Part shown: positions 39,875 to 52,100 of the stretch, piece by piece
How positions within the stretch are numbered: the first letter of the stretch is position 1
Layout: the number at the start of each line of letters is the position of its first letter
Source of the DNA: Tanytarsus gracilentus
Lineage: Eukaryota > Arthropoda > Insecta > Diptera > Chironomidae
Assembly: GCA_038502055.1 (NCBI GenBank)
Contig: JAXRKN010000032.1
Coordinates: 2,170,001 to 2,234,000, forward strand
DNA length: 64,000 bases
Reading direction: 5' to 3'
Position numbers and translations under genes: made by a program
The notes under the pieces: generated by a model
What the model was told of the DNA's origin: nothing
The model's database searches: none
What the model saw: only the letters and a program-made list of their open reading frames with translations

Positions 39875-39891
39875 CGGGTTACACCCGCTAG
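39875..39891 (+). other. Possible Helitron-like 3' end (hairpin plus CTAG)
   Basis: CGGGT-TAC-ACCCG forms a short hairpin directly followed by CTAG and then T. This arrangement resembles the 3' terminus of Helitron-type elements. No convincing 5' TC end was fixed, and the second copy at 63751 has a different end, so the class is tentative. Confidence 0.3.
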
Positions 39892-40182
39892 TTTATTTTG
39901 AAACAGTTTTATTAATCGCGTTAGAAAGAAACTGAGAATAAATTTTATTCAAAAAAATTTTAAAGTATTTTTTTTATATCAAGAAACATTTAAAGTTTGT
40001 TTAATTTAATTAAATCTTGATTTAATTTTTGTAAAAAGATATAAAAGATATAAATTTTATATCAATTTTGTATGGAAGATATAAATGATATAAAAGAGAT
40101 AAAAGATATCAAAGATATAAATTTATATCTTTGATATCTGATATAAAATTTATATCGCCGTGCTACGCCCCCCGACGTTTCC

Positions 40183-43100
40183 TTTTTCCCCATTTGCAAT
40201 CAAAAAAAAATGTTTATATCGCAAGATTTATTGCAACCTCAGGCGATCGTCTTAAATTTTCATTCATTGTGTGTGCGCGATGTTAAAAGGGATATTGTAA
40301 AATATTTCACCATCATCGTCTCAATCATATGTTAAGAATTCTAAGCAACTTTCATCGCAAACGATGAGGAAAACTTTAATGTCTTCAAGGGGCTGAACAC
40401 ACACTTTCGATAAATAATATTTTGTACAATTGTATCGCTTTGATTTAGATGTGTCCAACCCCTGATGTTTCAACCCTAGAACATGTAAAAATATTTTCCA
40501 TCTGCTTTTGAAATGATATACGTAAAATGTGCATTCACTGTTTGTCGGATAGCCCGGAGCATTTTTAATTTCGAAATGCTTGAGTTTTGATTTTACATCT
40601 CGGTTTCATATTTTAGGAAAACCGCAACATGTACGCTAAACCGAAATCTCACTCAACTTCACTGTGAGTGCCAAAAGAAAATGCTCTAAAAACGGAATTA
40701 AATTATGCCGTGAGGCAGAACAGGAGAAAAAAATCATTCACAACGCTTTTGCCTTAATTCGCATTAAATTAACTCGTTTGTCAATTTTGTGCCTTCCCGT
40801 TCTGTCTTTTTTTCATTCGACACGGTCTCTTACTCTTCTGTCTCCTCTTTAAACCCTTTTCATCTCTACCGAAAAAATGAGACGATAATATCAAGTGAAA
40901 AAGGATGATTTTGTCCTTTTTTGTGCATGGTAACTCTTTTTACAATTTCCATTATGCCTCGGTCGGTTCTCGTGTTTTTTCTGGCGGTACTTCCGCTGCA
41001 CGACTCTCTTATCGACCAATCCAGTCTATCACGAAAAAAGTAAGAAAAAGGTGGAAAAATCGAGGTTGGAGAACTTCTTGGATTTTTTTTGTAAAGATGG
41101 AAGGACTTAATCAGGAGGCAAATCTTTAATTAAATTTAATTGAGTTGGAGATTTTTAAAGAGTTTGAAGAAGGCTTAAGGCAGAATTAAAATTGGCCATC
41201 TCCTAAAAAAATTATTTTTCTTAATTTTCTTGATCGATATCCTTAAAATACTATAAAGTATCCTCATCTAGAAAAGTAATGGCGAAAAAAACTCTTGTAA
41301 AACATTAAAAAAATATTTTCTGCTGACTCTCACGTGCCTCTAAAGTTAATGAAATCACGATTTTTCTGAGGGTGCGAACGATAAGGACGGCAAAATGCTA
41401 CAGCGCTCAAAAAGAAGAAAAAGTTTATCCAGCAAAATCTTTTCAAGTTCAATGCCATGCTTTATTAAATGGACAAGCTACAAGGATCTTTTAAACATTG
41501 ATGGATGAAGAAACTTTTCACACCAAATTCGATCTTTCTCAGTGGTCTCGTAGAAATCATTCAAATTATTTTCAGCGCTCCGCAATATTTCATTATTCGC
41601 ATCATTCTAAATTCAATGTTGTACTTTTTTTGTTGCGAGGCATTTTAGAAGATAAAAAAATGAGAAAACTTTTTTATTATCGTTCCTACAATTCGTTTTA
41701 GTCCTCTTGATTATTTTTTTTTTCGCTGAATAAATTGCGATGCCGGGGTGGATGAATAAGTAAAATAAAAAACGACTTTCCGATAACAACATGGCTTCAC
41801 ACAAACTCATCAGCGAAATGTGTTGAGGCAAGGGATGGAAATTTATTTAAATTTTTTATAAATTTCCTGGTTTCTTACAAAGAGATAAATTTAGACATTT
41901 TCCCTTTTACATTCAAATTTTTTTTATTGAAATTGTTCATTTACGACCCAAAATTCTCGAGTTGAATATTTTCAAAGCTTGGAATTTCGACATTAAATAA
42001 TTTTTCCTTTAACAAAAGAAGAGAAAAAAAATCTCAAGGCAAAAGGAATTTCTTTTTTTGGCTCTCGGCAATTTTTATTATCAAATGCGTAGAGAGCATC
42101 TTTGTCTAACACAAAAAAACGTGCTCGAGAACACTCAAAGCTCGATTTAGCATATAAACGAGCGTGAGTATGTGAATATTTTCGTGAGATAAGTGAAAGC
42201 AAGAATTTTTCCTTGTAAATTCTCTTATCAAAGATGATTTTTCACTTCGTCACTTCATTTGTGTATCTCAGATGGATCTGTTTTCCTTAAAGAGAAGCTC
42301 GTTATTGATTTTTTAGCTCGCACAGTGGGATTCGTTTTCTCCTTTGTGCTTCATTTTCCGGGTAATTTTATTAAAAGAAATTTCAAAGGATTTATTTGAT
42401 TTTTTTCTTTTTAAATCACGCTTTGTTAATGTTATAAAGAAGCGGTAGATTAAATAAGTGTCATGCATAATAATGTTTATGCACACATACAGAGTAAGTG
42501 AAAATCCCCAACAAACTTTCAGGCATGACTTTATGAGGATTTAATATAGCTGAAAAAAAGTTTTCATAACTAAAAATACATGCTCACATGGTCCATTCAT
42601 AAACGTACAAAAATGTTTATTGTTATGGAAAAAAATGGACTAGAGATTTTTGGGTGAACGAGAAAGTTTTACTATTTTTTGTTTTGCTCATGTTTAAATA
42701 TTAATTTTATAATGAAAAAGTTTTTGGTTTATTAAATTTTTGCTCGTGCAATCTGAATGTTGGCAAAATTTTCAGGTAGATAAATGTGGAAATTTGTTTG
42801 GGTTTAATTCAAGCTACAAATTTTGTGAGTATTTTTTTCTGCAATGCTCTCGAGCTGAGTGTTTTGTTATGTTCGACATACGTGGAACTTAATTTCAATT
42901 TAGATAATGAGATGCGATTTTTTAACTATGAGTTTTTTCACCTATATTTATACATTAATGAAGCAATTTTTAATTAATTTTGCAATAAATTTAAAAAAAA
43001 CATTTAAATTTTTCTATTTTTTTCTACATTTAAATTTTAGAAAAAATCAATCAAATTTTTTAAATCTCCTTTAATCCACCAACAACAAAAAATGTTTAAT

Positions 43101-46100
43101 GTTTGCCTTTTCTATTTGCCAAAAATCTTGAGTTTCTCTTCTTTTCTTAATAAAATAGCATAACAAAGAAATTCGAGCGGAAAAGAGTCAAATAGTGTGA
43201 AGAAGCCATGAATGGCCAAAGAATTGTAAATACATTTATTTATTTAACTCGATTGATCCTTTTTGGCCATTTTGTTTACACAAACACACATTCTACATTA
43301 AAATCCGGTTCGTAAATATTTGTTAGTTAACGAGAAAGAGATAAGTCTACAAGTGTGGCTCCATTTCATACCTTTTTCAAATGAATGAATTCATTCCTTG
43401 AATTTTTCACTTTAACACACTTGAGGGTGAAGATGATATTTATTGCACTCCCTCACTTTTATTAAATAAAAACTATTATTCCAAATGAAATCGAATCCTT
43501 TTTTTCTCTCTCAATTCTCACACATCCTTTTTCATATATTTTTATCCTCTTCACACTCGATAAACATTTTCATTTATTCTCAACTCTTCTTCTATATATA
43601 CGGTGGATATTGTACGTGTTCAACTTTGAACACAGCAAAAAAAATTGAATTATTGATTCATTCACATAAAAATTATTTTGTATTCCACATTCGAGAGATT
43701 TGTTGCTCGATGCACAATTGAAAATATAAAATTCACTTATCCAATTTGTCTCTCTTTTATTCTCTTTCAACAGTGATTTAATTTTTTTACTGTTATACGC
43801 TTTTAATATTCTCACGTATAGATTTTATTTAATTCACCTCAAAATATTCCTCTCACATATCCTTTTTTTATTTGGTTAATTTACTCAGCTTAGACTTTTT
43901 TGTCTTTTTGATTTCTACACTCGACGATAAACTTTACGCAACTGGAAGAAAATGCGATGAGGATGTGATAATATAAAAGCAATCTGAACGTGGATATTTT
44001 TCCCCTCAAAAATTTCCAGTTTTCCACATTGGATGCTACGATTGCTTTACATCGTCACGTTGTCTATTGCGGTAAGAAAGTTTTGAAACCAGCAAACATT
44101 CACCGATAAAAATCCAAAACATGTCATGTTCGGGTAATTTTTTACAATGAAAAATTCTTTAGGGGCTAAATAAATTTTCGATTAATTAATGTTAGAGATG
44201 AAATTGGCAATTACGGACATAAATTGCAATAATTTATAGAAAATATTAATTTTACTGGATGAGACAAAACTTTTGGTGAAATTTCTGGTCACTTTCAAAA
44301 AACTGATTTTTTTAAAAAATTCATTAAATTTTACATTTTTAAAAAATAAAGTCGATGAGACAAAAATGTTTATTTACATCATTCGGTAAAAAACAAGGTT
44401 GAGTGAACATTCTGATTGCGAGTTGAGGGGATTTTCTATGTGGAATTGGCTTTTCCGTATGGAAGACATGAAAACTCAATAAACGAGTTGAAAAGCAACA
44501 GATGTAAATATGCATATTGGCTGATGGTGTTGTAGGAATAATGAAATTGGGGAGAGATCTCGCATGCTCAAAATTTCTGTATGTGTTTGTTTAAAGCACT
44601 CTCATTCGCACCCACCCGCTTCAAAAGAGTGCGAGAGTAGATAGAATTTTTTTCACATTATTGCTATAATGGTAAACAAAAAATATAGGAAAGGGCGGAA
44701 AATTCCGAATATAAACATATTTTTTGTTTATTTAAACGATCTGGCACACGCAGCAACATTCTTGTGACTAAATGCACAACCAAGCAGGTTGTTTACCTTA
44801 TTTATGTTAATCAGTAAGAGAATAATGTAAAAGATCTTGTTTTTAAATTTTCTCGAATGAGCTTTTGATGCTGAAAGCTTTTTTAAAGAATTAGAAGAAA
44901 ATAAACTCACTTTTTGAACTTTATAAAAAAACATGTTGTTTTATAAAAAAAAATCTTCAGGATATTTTGCAATCATTAATTTTATTTGTGAATCGACACA
45001 AAAGATCTTAAATTTTTAGTAAAGTAAAAAAATGTTTAACTCGAATTTTTTGTTATTTAAAAACTTTAGTTTTTTTTTATTAAAAAAATTATTCAATATC
45101 AATTTTTTCTTCTTTTTATTTTCTTCAACTTTCCTAGAAAACAAAAATCATCACAATCTGTTGCGTGACTTTAAGGCTTTCCGAATTTATATTCATTAGT
45201 GATTGAAAATATTTCGGAGGTTCAGCGTGTTTTGATGCTTTTGCGAAGTAAAGAAGGGAAAAGGTACGACGATAAAGTTTCTGCTAAAAAGAACAATTGA
45301 AACTCTGTTTATTGGTGAGGCTTGAGGGTTTATTTGGAGGTAGTGTAGCAAGATGTTTGATTTAACTTTTAGAAAATACTGCCACACAATTTGTACTTTA
45401 TTCATGGTATTTGAGTTTGAAAGTTGCTCATCTTGTTTCCATTTAATTTGAATCAACACATGAAATATCAAAAGAGAAAAGGTTTACATTTTTTGTTAAT
45501 TAAATTTTATTAAAAAAATCATTTTTTAAATTTCTCAAAAACTCAAAATGCAAAAATGTTTTTCTAAAAATTATTGAGAAAAGAACTTTTACTTTGCACA
45601 ACAAACCTTCTTCGAAAAATATCTTAAGTCGACTTAAGCGTGTCAAGTTATTTTTTTATGATAAATTAATTCCAAAAAAGATCGACAAATCCTTTCAAAG
45701 ATTTTAGCACAAAAGTTTGTGAAACTTTTAAATTGGTGTCAGGGTGAACCTTGCCATTACTTAGAAGGTTAGAAAAAAGTCGATTTTGTGTGTTAAAAAT
45801 CCATCTGCAGCCCTCAAAAAAACAAATTATAATAATTGCAATATTTTCCTCAGAATTAATTAAACTAAAAATGGCAAACTCGTATTGCTAATCTGGCCTA
45901 ATTAAGTGAAATATAAACGAATCTAAAATTAATTAATTTATATAATAATGATTGCTAAAACAACTAATTGGAGGCGCCAAAATTTTTCTTCACGATAATA
46001 ATTATTAACATCGAACAATGAAATAATTTAATGAGAAATGTATCGATGATATTTATTGGCAACACATTTCGAATTTAATTGAACGGAAAACCAAGGAAAC

Positions 46101-48540
46101 ACCACAAAATATATTCACCACAATCACATCCTCATTCGGTGAGGAGAAAAATTATTTCTTGCTACAAATCCTAAATATTCGGCATTGCCTACAAGCCAAA
46201 GTCGGCAAAATAAACAATTCTAGTCGTGGCGTGGGGGTGAGCGTGCAGAAAGAAGAAAGAACACAAGCAAAAGTTTATCGACAATGAATTGCTATTGTGG
46301 ATTATTTATAGTCCATGATACACTCTCGTTTCATTGGAGCGTCGAGCATAGAAAAGCTCTTAAAGTATGACAGAAATGAAAAAATAGTTATGAGCTAAAC
46401 AATGTCCGAAGAAGGAAAAGTTATGTAAAGCAATTACTGTACAAGAGCAAAAGTGCTTTTCTACCCTTTGAAGCGGATGGAAAATCATAATATTAAATTA
46501 GACCGTAGTCAAGAAACTTTAACTTGCATTTGAGAGCAAGTCGATGATGGAGAAAATTTGCATCGATAGCGAACTTCGAGAGTTTCTTCAGAAAACAATT
46601 TAAAAAGTGTCGGAGAGAGAAAGTGGAGCAAAAATTGAGTGAATAGTTTATGTGCATGATAAAACTCTTTCTCTTCATTATAAATTTCTCTCACTTTCCT
46701 TACCAACGAAAGCTTTCCATCTTTTCATCATTAAAAGTTTTATATTTTATTGAAGTCAGAAGATGAATGATGATGGTGGCATTCAATGGAAACTGAGAAC
46801 GAACAATTGGATGATAAGTTTGACTATAGTAAAAGTTTTTAGTGTTTCTATGATGGCCTCATTTGCGTGAAAATGCAATTAAAAGGCGGAAAATAGTTTA
46901 AATGAGATTGAGGTTAAACCATTCATCTTTCTTAATGTTTTCGTAAACAAAAATTTATTTTTAAACAGAATTTTAAATTCTTTCAATTATTTTAAATTGG
47001 CTTAACTCTTGAGAAAACGAAGATTTGATGAACTATATGAACGATATGTATTTCACTTTTCGAAGTAAATGATGCAAGTTTTTCTCCTTTTACATCGATA
47101 AAATCCACTCACTCGAAAAAGACTTACAGTGAAAAATCGATTGCAAAAAAAGTTGGGATCACAGATGTCTTTTCCCTTCCTTCCGGGATAAAATACAGAA
47201 AAATCGATTTCAAAGAAAATTTTCTTTATTTCTTTCACGTATCAAAAAATTGTCTTTTGAAATTTAAGTAGCAGCAGCAAAGTCAGCAGAAAGTCTTCTT
47301 TATCATCCACTCGCTCCGCTACCATCATCGTGTACCTTTATAAGATTTGTGAGATTTAAGAGAAGCAAAAAACTTCTCAAGGCTTGAATGAGAGCAAATA
47401 AATCTTGACAAATGTCGCTGCTTTGTGTTTTTTCGCGCCCCCTTCACCAACTTATATGTTTATCTTAAGATTTCCGCTCAAGCAAAAAGTACTTCATCGA
47501 GCGTCAAATTGAATTCCCTATATAAATGTATATAAACATACGCACACAAATGTAATCGATTGATTTATGACGAATTGACATTGTTTTTGATTTCTTCTTG
47601 ATTTTGCTAGGGTTGACGGTCATTAATTATTTATAGAATTTTGAATATCTTTTGGGAGGAAAAAAATACAAGGTATGAACATCCACAGAACTTGAAAAAA
47701 TAGATTTTTTTGTACTTATTTTAACATCTATAAAAATTTCAGAAAATTTAATTTTTTTCCCAATTTTGATGAAAAAATCGACTAACTTTTCTCAATGCGT
47801 AATGTAAGAATTTAAGTCTCGAGGCAAAAAAATGAAGAATTCTTCCCACAACTCACAGACAAATAAATCGAAACGAAATGTCTACGATGCGTTTCTTCCT
47901 AGCAAAGCAAATAATAATTTTCTTCTTGTTTTTTTTGCTTATGTCATGTTTGATCATCATGAACGAAACAGTCTATTCTTGGAGTGCACAATATAAAGCT
48001 CACAAAGTATCGAGAGAAAGGATTTGTGTGTAAAATTCAATGAGCCATGAACAGTGTATTCTACTCAAGTGTCTTTCCCATCTCAAATACTTGATTGTCA
48101 TGGGTTAAGAGAGGAACTGATCAAGCAGCAAATACCGGCAACATTTATCAAATTTCTTTTTCACATTGCAATCCGGACTTCGTGACCCATTGTAAGAATT
48201 TTTTTGCTCTCTTTTCTGAGGAGGAAAATCTCAATTTTTTTCCGATCACGATTCGAGTTGTGTTTCCCTCTCGACGGTATCATTTTTATACGCTCTTTTT
48301 GCGATATATCAAAAAGAATCTCATTTCCACAAAACGCCAACCAACATCATTATGTAATCTCATCACACAATGCAAGCCCGAAAATTTCGATAGAACGATG
48401 GTGAGAACCACAGCAATGGTGGTGAGGGTGTGAAAAAGAAGATCAATCATGTGTCACTGCTTTACTTCTTGAAGTCGCGCATGTAAAAAATAAATTTTAT
48501 CTTTCGCGCTATGAGCAAAAAATTTAAATTTGCAATCATT
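40183..48540. other. Intergenic, gene-free
   Basis: More than 8 kb of AT-rich sequence without a supportable exon apart from one weak signal-peptide-like candidate at 44033. No RNA gene or transposon termini were recognised. Confidence 0.5.
44033..44071 (+). other. Candidate orphan first exon (signal-peptide-like)
   Basis: An ATG opens MLRLLYIVTLSIA and runs into a good GCG|GTAAGA donor in phase 0. It looks like a short secretory first exon, as in the dpr genes. However, the dpr-C second exon needs phase 1, and no phase-0 partner exon was found downstream. It may be chance. Confidence 0.2.
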
Positions 48541-49165
48541 ACTAATGAAAATGAAATGGCTTATTTTTCAAAAAGTTCATGCTCATTCAAATGTTTGGTC
48601 CTTAAACCTCCTAAAAATGCTAAGAACCAATTTTTTCGGACGTAGGAATCCAGTGTTTGCACCCATTTTCTATGAACCCTCTGAAAATTTAATTTTCTTA
48701 AATGAGCTCTAACTTTTTACTCTTTCACTTCCTGAACTTGGTTCTTTCTGAAAAGTTGTTTATTTTTTTTCGATTTGCATCAACAGAATTTTTTATTGAG
48801 TTAGCATGCTTTTGTTTTAAAATTGTTAACTTTGAGTTTTTTTCTTTTTAATTTTTGCTAGTTCCTTTGTTTGTTTACAATTTTCTATCTTTTTTCCTTC
48901 TTTTCTTTCAATCTTTTTATTTTCTTTTCCTTTTTTTTGTTCCACTGCCTCAATTAATTTTAATAATTAATATTCTGTTTCAAATCATAAAAAAAATAAC
49001 TGAGATCGAGGATAAATAGCATAAAAATTAAATTTTAAGTTCATAGAAATGGTGCAAACTTCCTACGTCCAAAAAAATTGTTTCTTGGCATTTTTAGGAG
49101 GTTTAAGGACCAAACATTTGATTGACCATGAAACCTAAGAATAATAAGGCATTTCACTTTCTTGA
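48541..49165. mobile_element. Foldback/MITE-like inverted repeat, about 625 bp
   Basis: The arms at about 48541-48677 and 49039-49165 are reverse complements. The best-matching part is TCAAATGTTTGGTCCTTAAA, then CCTCCTAAAAATGC, then CGGACGTAGGAA, mirrored as TTCCTACGTCC, GCATTTTTAGGAGG, TTTAAGGACCAAACATTTGA. A pyrimidine-rich spacer of 361 bases lies between them. No coding capacity is seen, and the exact ends and target duplication were not determined. Confidence 0.75.
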
Positions 49166-52100
49166 GTTTCGAGCGGAAAATTAAATCTTTTTCCAATAGT
49201 GTTTCGTGAAAGGATATTCGATACTTTATCATCTGCCTCGAAATGCGCCATATTTTTCCTTTCATTGCATAATCAAGTGCTTTTGTGTGTGTGTGAGAAA
49301 ATTAATTTCAAAAAAACAAGATGAGAATTTTCTTTGTAATTTAAAAGTGACAAAAAAACTAACAAACTGATAAAATAATAAAAAAAATTCCGTTACAAAA
49401 TAATTCAAATTTTTTAACTAAAAGAACATGCTGAGGTGTTCGATGACACTAGATGGATGGTGTGCTGTTCTTTCTTGAATAAATCACGAAAATAAACATC
49501 TATCGATGATAAGTATTCACGATGATGTTGAGCGAGACGCTCTGCATGACGCTTGGCTTGATAATTTTTCTTCACTTTCCGCTGAGATGTAAATATGTTT
49601 CGTGTTCTCAATTTTCGTTCATCTTACGTTGTCAATGTCGGTTATAAATCTTAAAGAAGCTTCTGAGACGTGAGAAGAGTGTCATTTTACTCCGCAGATA
49701 TTTTATTATCGATTCTTCGCTCGCCTTTGAGCGTTTTTCTTTCATCAACTAGATCGATGTTGGAGCTGATAGAGTTGCGGGTATATTGGATTACTGTAAG
49801 TGCTCAATTCGGTTATGGAAATTTTGTTACAATATTTGCGAATAAAAAAAAATTAAATTTCACTCGTACAAAATTTTTGCTTTTAAATTTTTCACAATTT
49901 TTCATCGCACTTTAAACTTTTCATATTTAGCATCAAAACGACTCGTAACGAATCCTTTACAAAACAAATGCAAAGCTCACAAACACAACATTTATATTCA
50001 TTAGAGCATGTTGTTCGCTCTATAAACCACCATTGTGCACCACGCTCTTTCGCTCAACATTCATCCGTCGTTCGCCGACCGCATAACATCACCACGGTGC
50101 ACTTGCAATGTTTGCTGATAAACAACAGAAAGATGTACATTTACGTTATGTATGCATTTTAATCAAGTTATTTATTCAATGGCTCACCTATAGACAGTTT
50201 CTTGCATCATATTCATTATTAGCTTGGATCTTGTGTTTTTGAAATTCTCTCGCTTTATGCTTCGTGCACTCGAATTTGAATGAAATCGCAAACATGTCTA
50301 GGGGTCTTGCTAGAGCTAGGGAACCTCACATGTTGTACAAGTTTGTTCAGATAATTCATAATTTTAATGGAATATACTAATTGTCCAATTAAGAAGTCAA
50401 TAAATTTCTGAAACGCATAATTAATCACTTCTAAAGATCAAAATATTCTAATCAAACATTATGTAATATTATTTCCATAATTACATTTCAAACTACTCAT
50501 TTAAGTCTGCTTCAACTGACTTCTATAAAAACAGTTGTATGATTTTTGGATAGTTAATTAAATACTGTGGTTCTATAATCAAAAGTAAAAGTTCAAGAAA
50601 ATTAATTTAAAAAAAATTTTTAAGCACCTTCCGTTAACGTTGAATCATCCTTAACATATCTCATTATTATTGTCATGTATTATTTTATCATCAATTTTAT
50701 TTACTTCGTTTGGAAGTTTGCTTGAACTTCACCAAATCGGTAAACATTTGCAAACCCACAATTGTTTGATTGAAAATTGTAATGATGAACTAAACATTTG
50801 ACATAGATTGTACACTTTTCACCGGGTTAAATGGTGGTTACGAATAATAATGAAAACCTTTCCCAATGCCGCAATTTCTCACTCATTTCTGATTTTACAT
50901 TTTCACAATTTGAGCGGAAAATTTCTAGTTAATTTTCACTACCGCAAATTTTGAAAAGTCATAACAACAATTATTCAATTTTACAGCATGTTCAATTTCC
51001 TGGTTAAATCAAAATTCACATGTGGATGTTGACACGTGACCTAAACGCATCTTTTTTATTATAGTATGAATCGAACTGTAAAATATTGAGTTATGTTTAA
51101 AATTTAAATTCCAAGATATTTTTAATGAAGAAAATATTTTGATTCGAAATGAAACTCTTCTTCATCTGCCTTTGTATCCTGAATATAACTAATTGGATCT
51201 GACATGCATGACTATGTAAAACAAGATCGATGAACTTCAATTGTTTTTCCCACAGAGATGCTCTGCTTTTGCTATAGAAAAATCCTATCTATCCTTAATT
51301 AGTTATACACCAGAGTTTAGAAATCGTGCTGTATCACAAATCTTTTCTCTCTTGCCAACTCATGTGAAGATTGATTTTTCTCACAAAGCCTTGGTTGCTT
51401 CCATTGTCGAGATTTTTTTACATGGAAATAGTTTTTATGTTTAGTTTTTTGTCTCTTAAAGATGAAAAAATATTTTTAAATTTTTTATTTGAAAATTTTT
51501 AATAAAATATTTTCATTCACGCAAATAAAATTTTTTAATCTTCAACTCAATAAAAATTTTATTTGAAAGATTTTTAATATTTTCTCAACATTTTCACATT
51601 AACTGCAAATTGAATTGTTCTTCCATATGCCAGGTTTTATGGTGCAAGTTTTTTTTAAATGTTTCCTCATAAAAACAAAGTGAATAATTGATATGATTGT
51701 CTGTAATATCTATGGATGAACATAATTTTACATTTACGCAAAACAAAAGCCATTAAGAGCTGTTTTGTATTTTTTTGCCTCGCTTTCATTTTACAGAAAA
51801 ACGGCATTAAATGGCAGAAACTCGCAAAAGAATAATCGGAAACGAGAGAGCGAAAAATATTTTTGAATTTTTTATAACGTCGGCAAAAGCATTAAAAAGA
51901 AATGAAAAAAGGAAAATAAAAATAAGACAATGAGCAAGTGGCGTATAATTTGTGATGAAATGTTAAAGAACGTTTTCTTTTTCAAGCTAAAAAATGACTG
52001 CCAAATGAGTGGATGAAAAGAAGATTATGGCAACAATGGAAACAAAATATAAAGTCTTAAATATAAATTGCTTTATTGAATATTAATGCGACTTCTTTTC

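Larger units (their letters stand above)
38449..40174. mobile_element. Foldback-type element, 1726 bp, with 8-bp TSD
   Basis: The octamer ACGTTTCC occurs immediately outside both ends (38441-38448 and 40175-40182). The ends are imperfect inverted repeats: GGGGGCG..CACG then GATATAAATTTTATATC on the left, and the reverse complement of GGGGGGCG..CACGGC, GATATAAATTTTATATC on the right. Each end continues for about 110-130 bases as iterated roughly 10-bp units of TTTATATCTT/TTGATATCTT. The 8-bp duplication suggests a hAT-like mechanism. Internally it holds a TCCG microsatellite, two inverted 21-bp minisatellite arrays and a repeat that recurs at the right end of the window. The open frames inside are repeat artefacts, and no transposase is present. 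Confidence 0.8.

Noticed and set aside
48095..48433. 112-codon open frame, plus strand
   Set aside because: No similarity to a known family, no splice partners, no upstream context.
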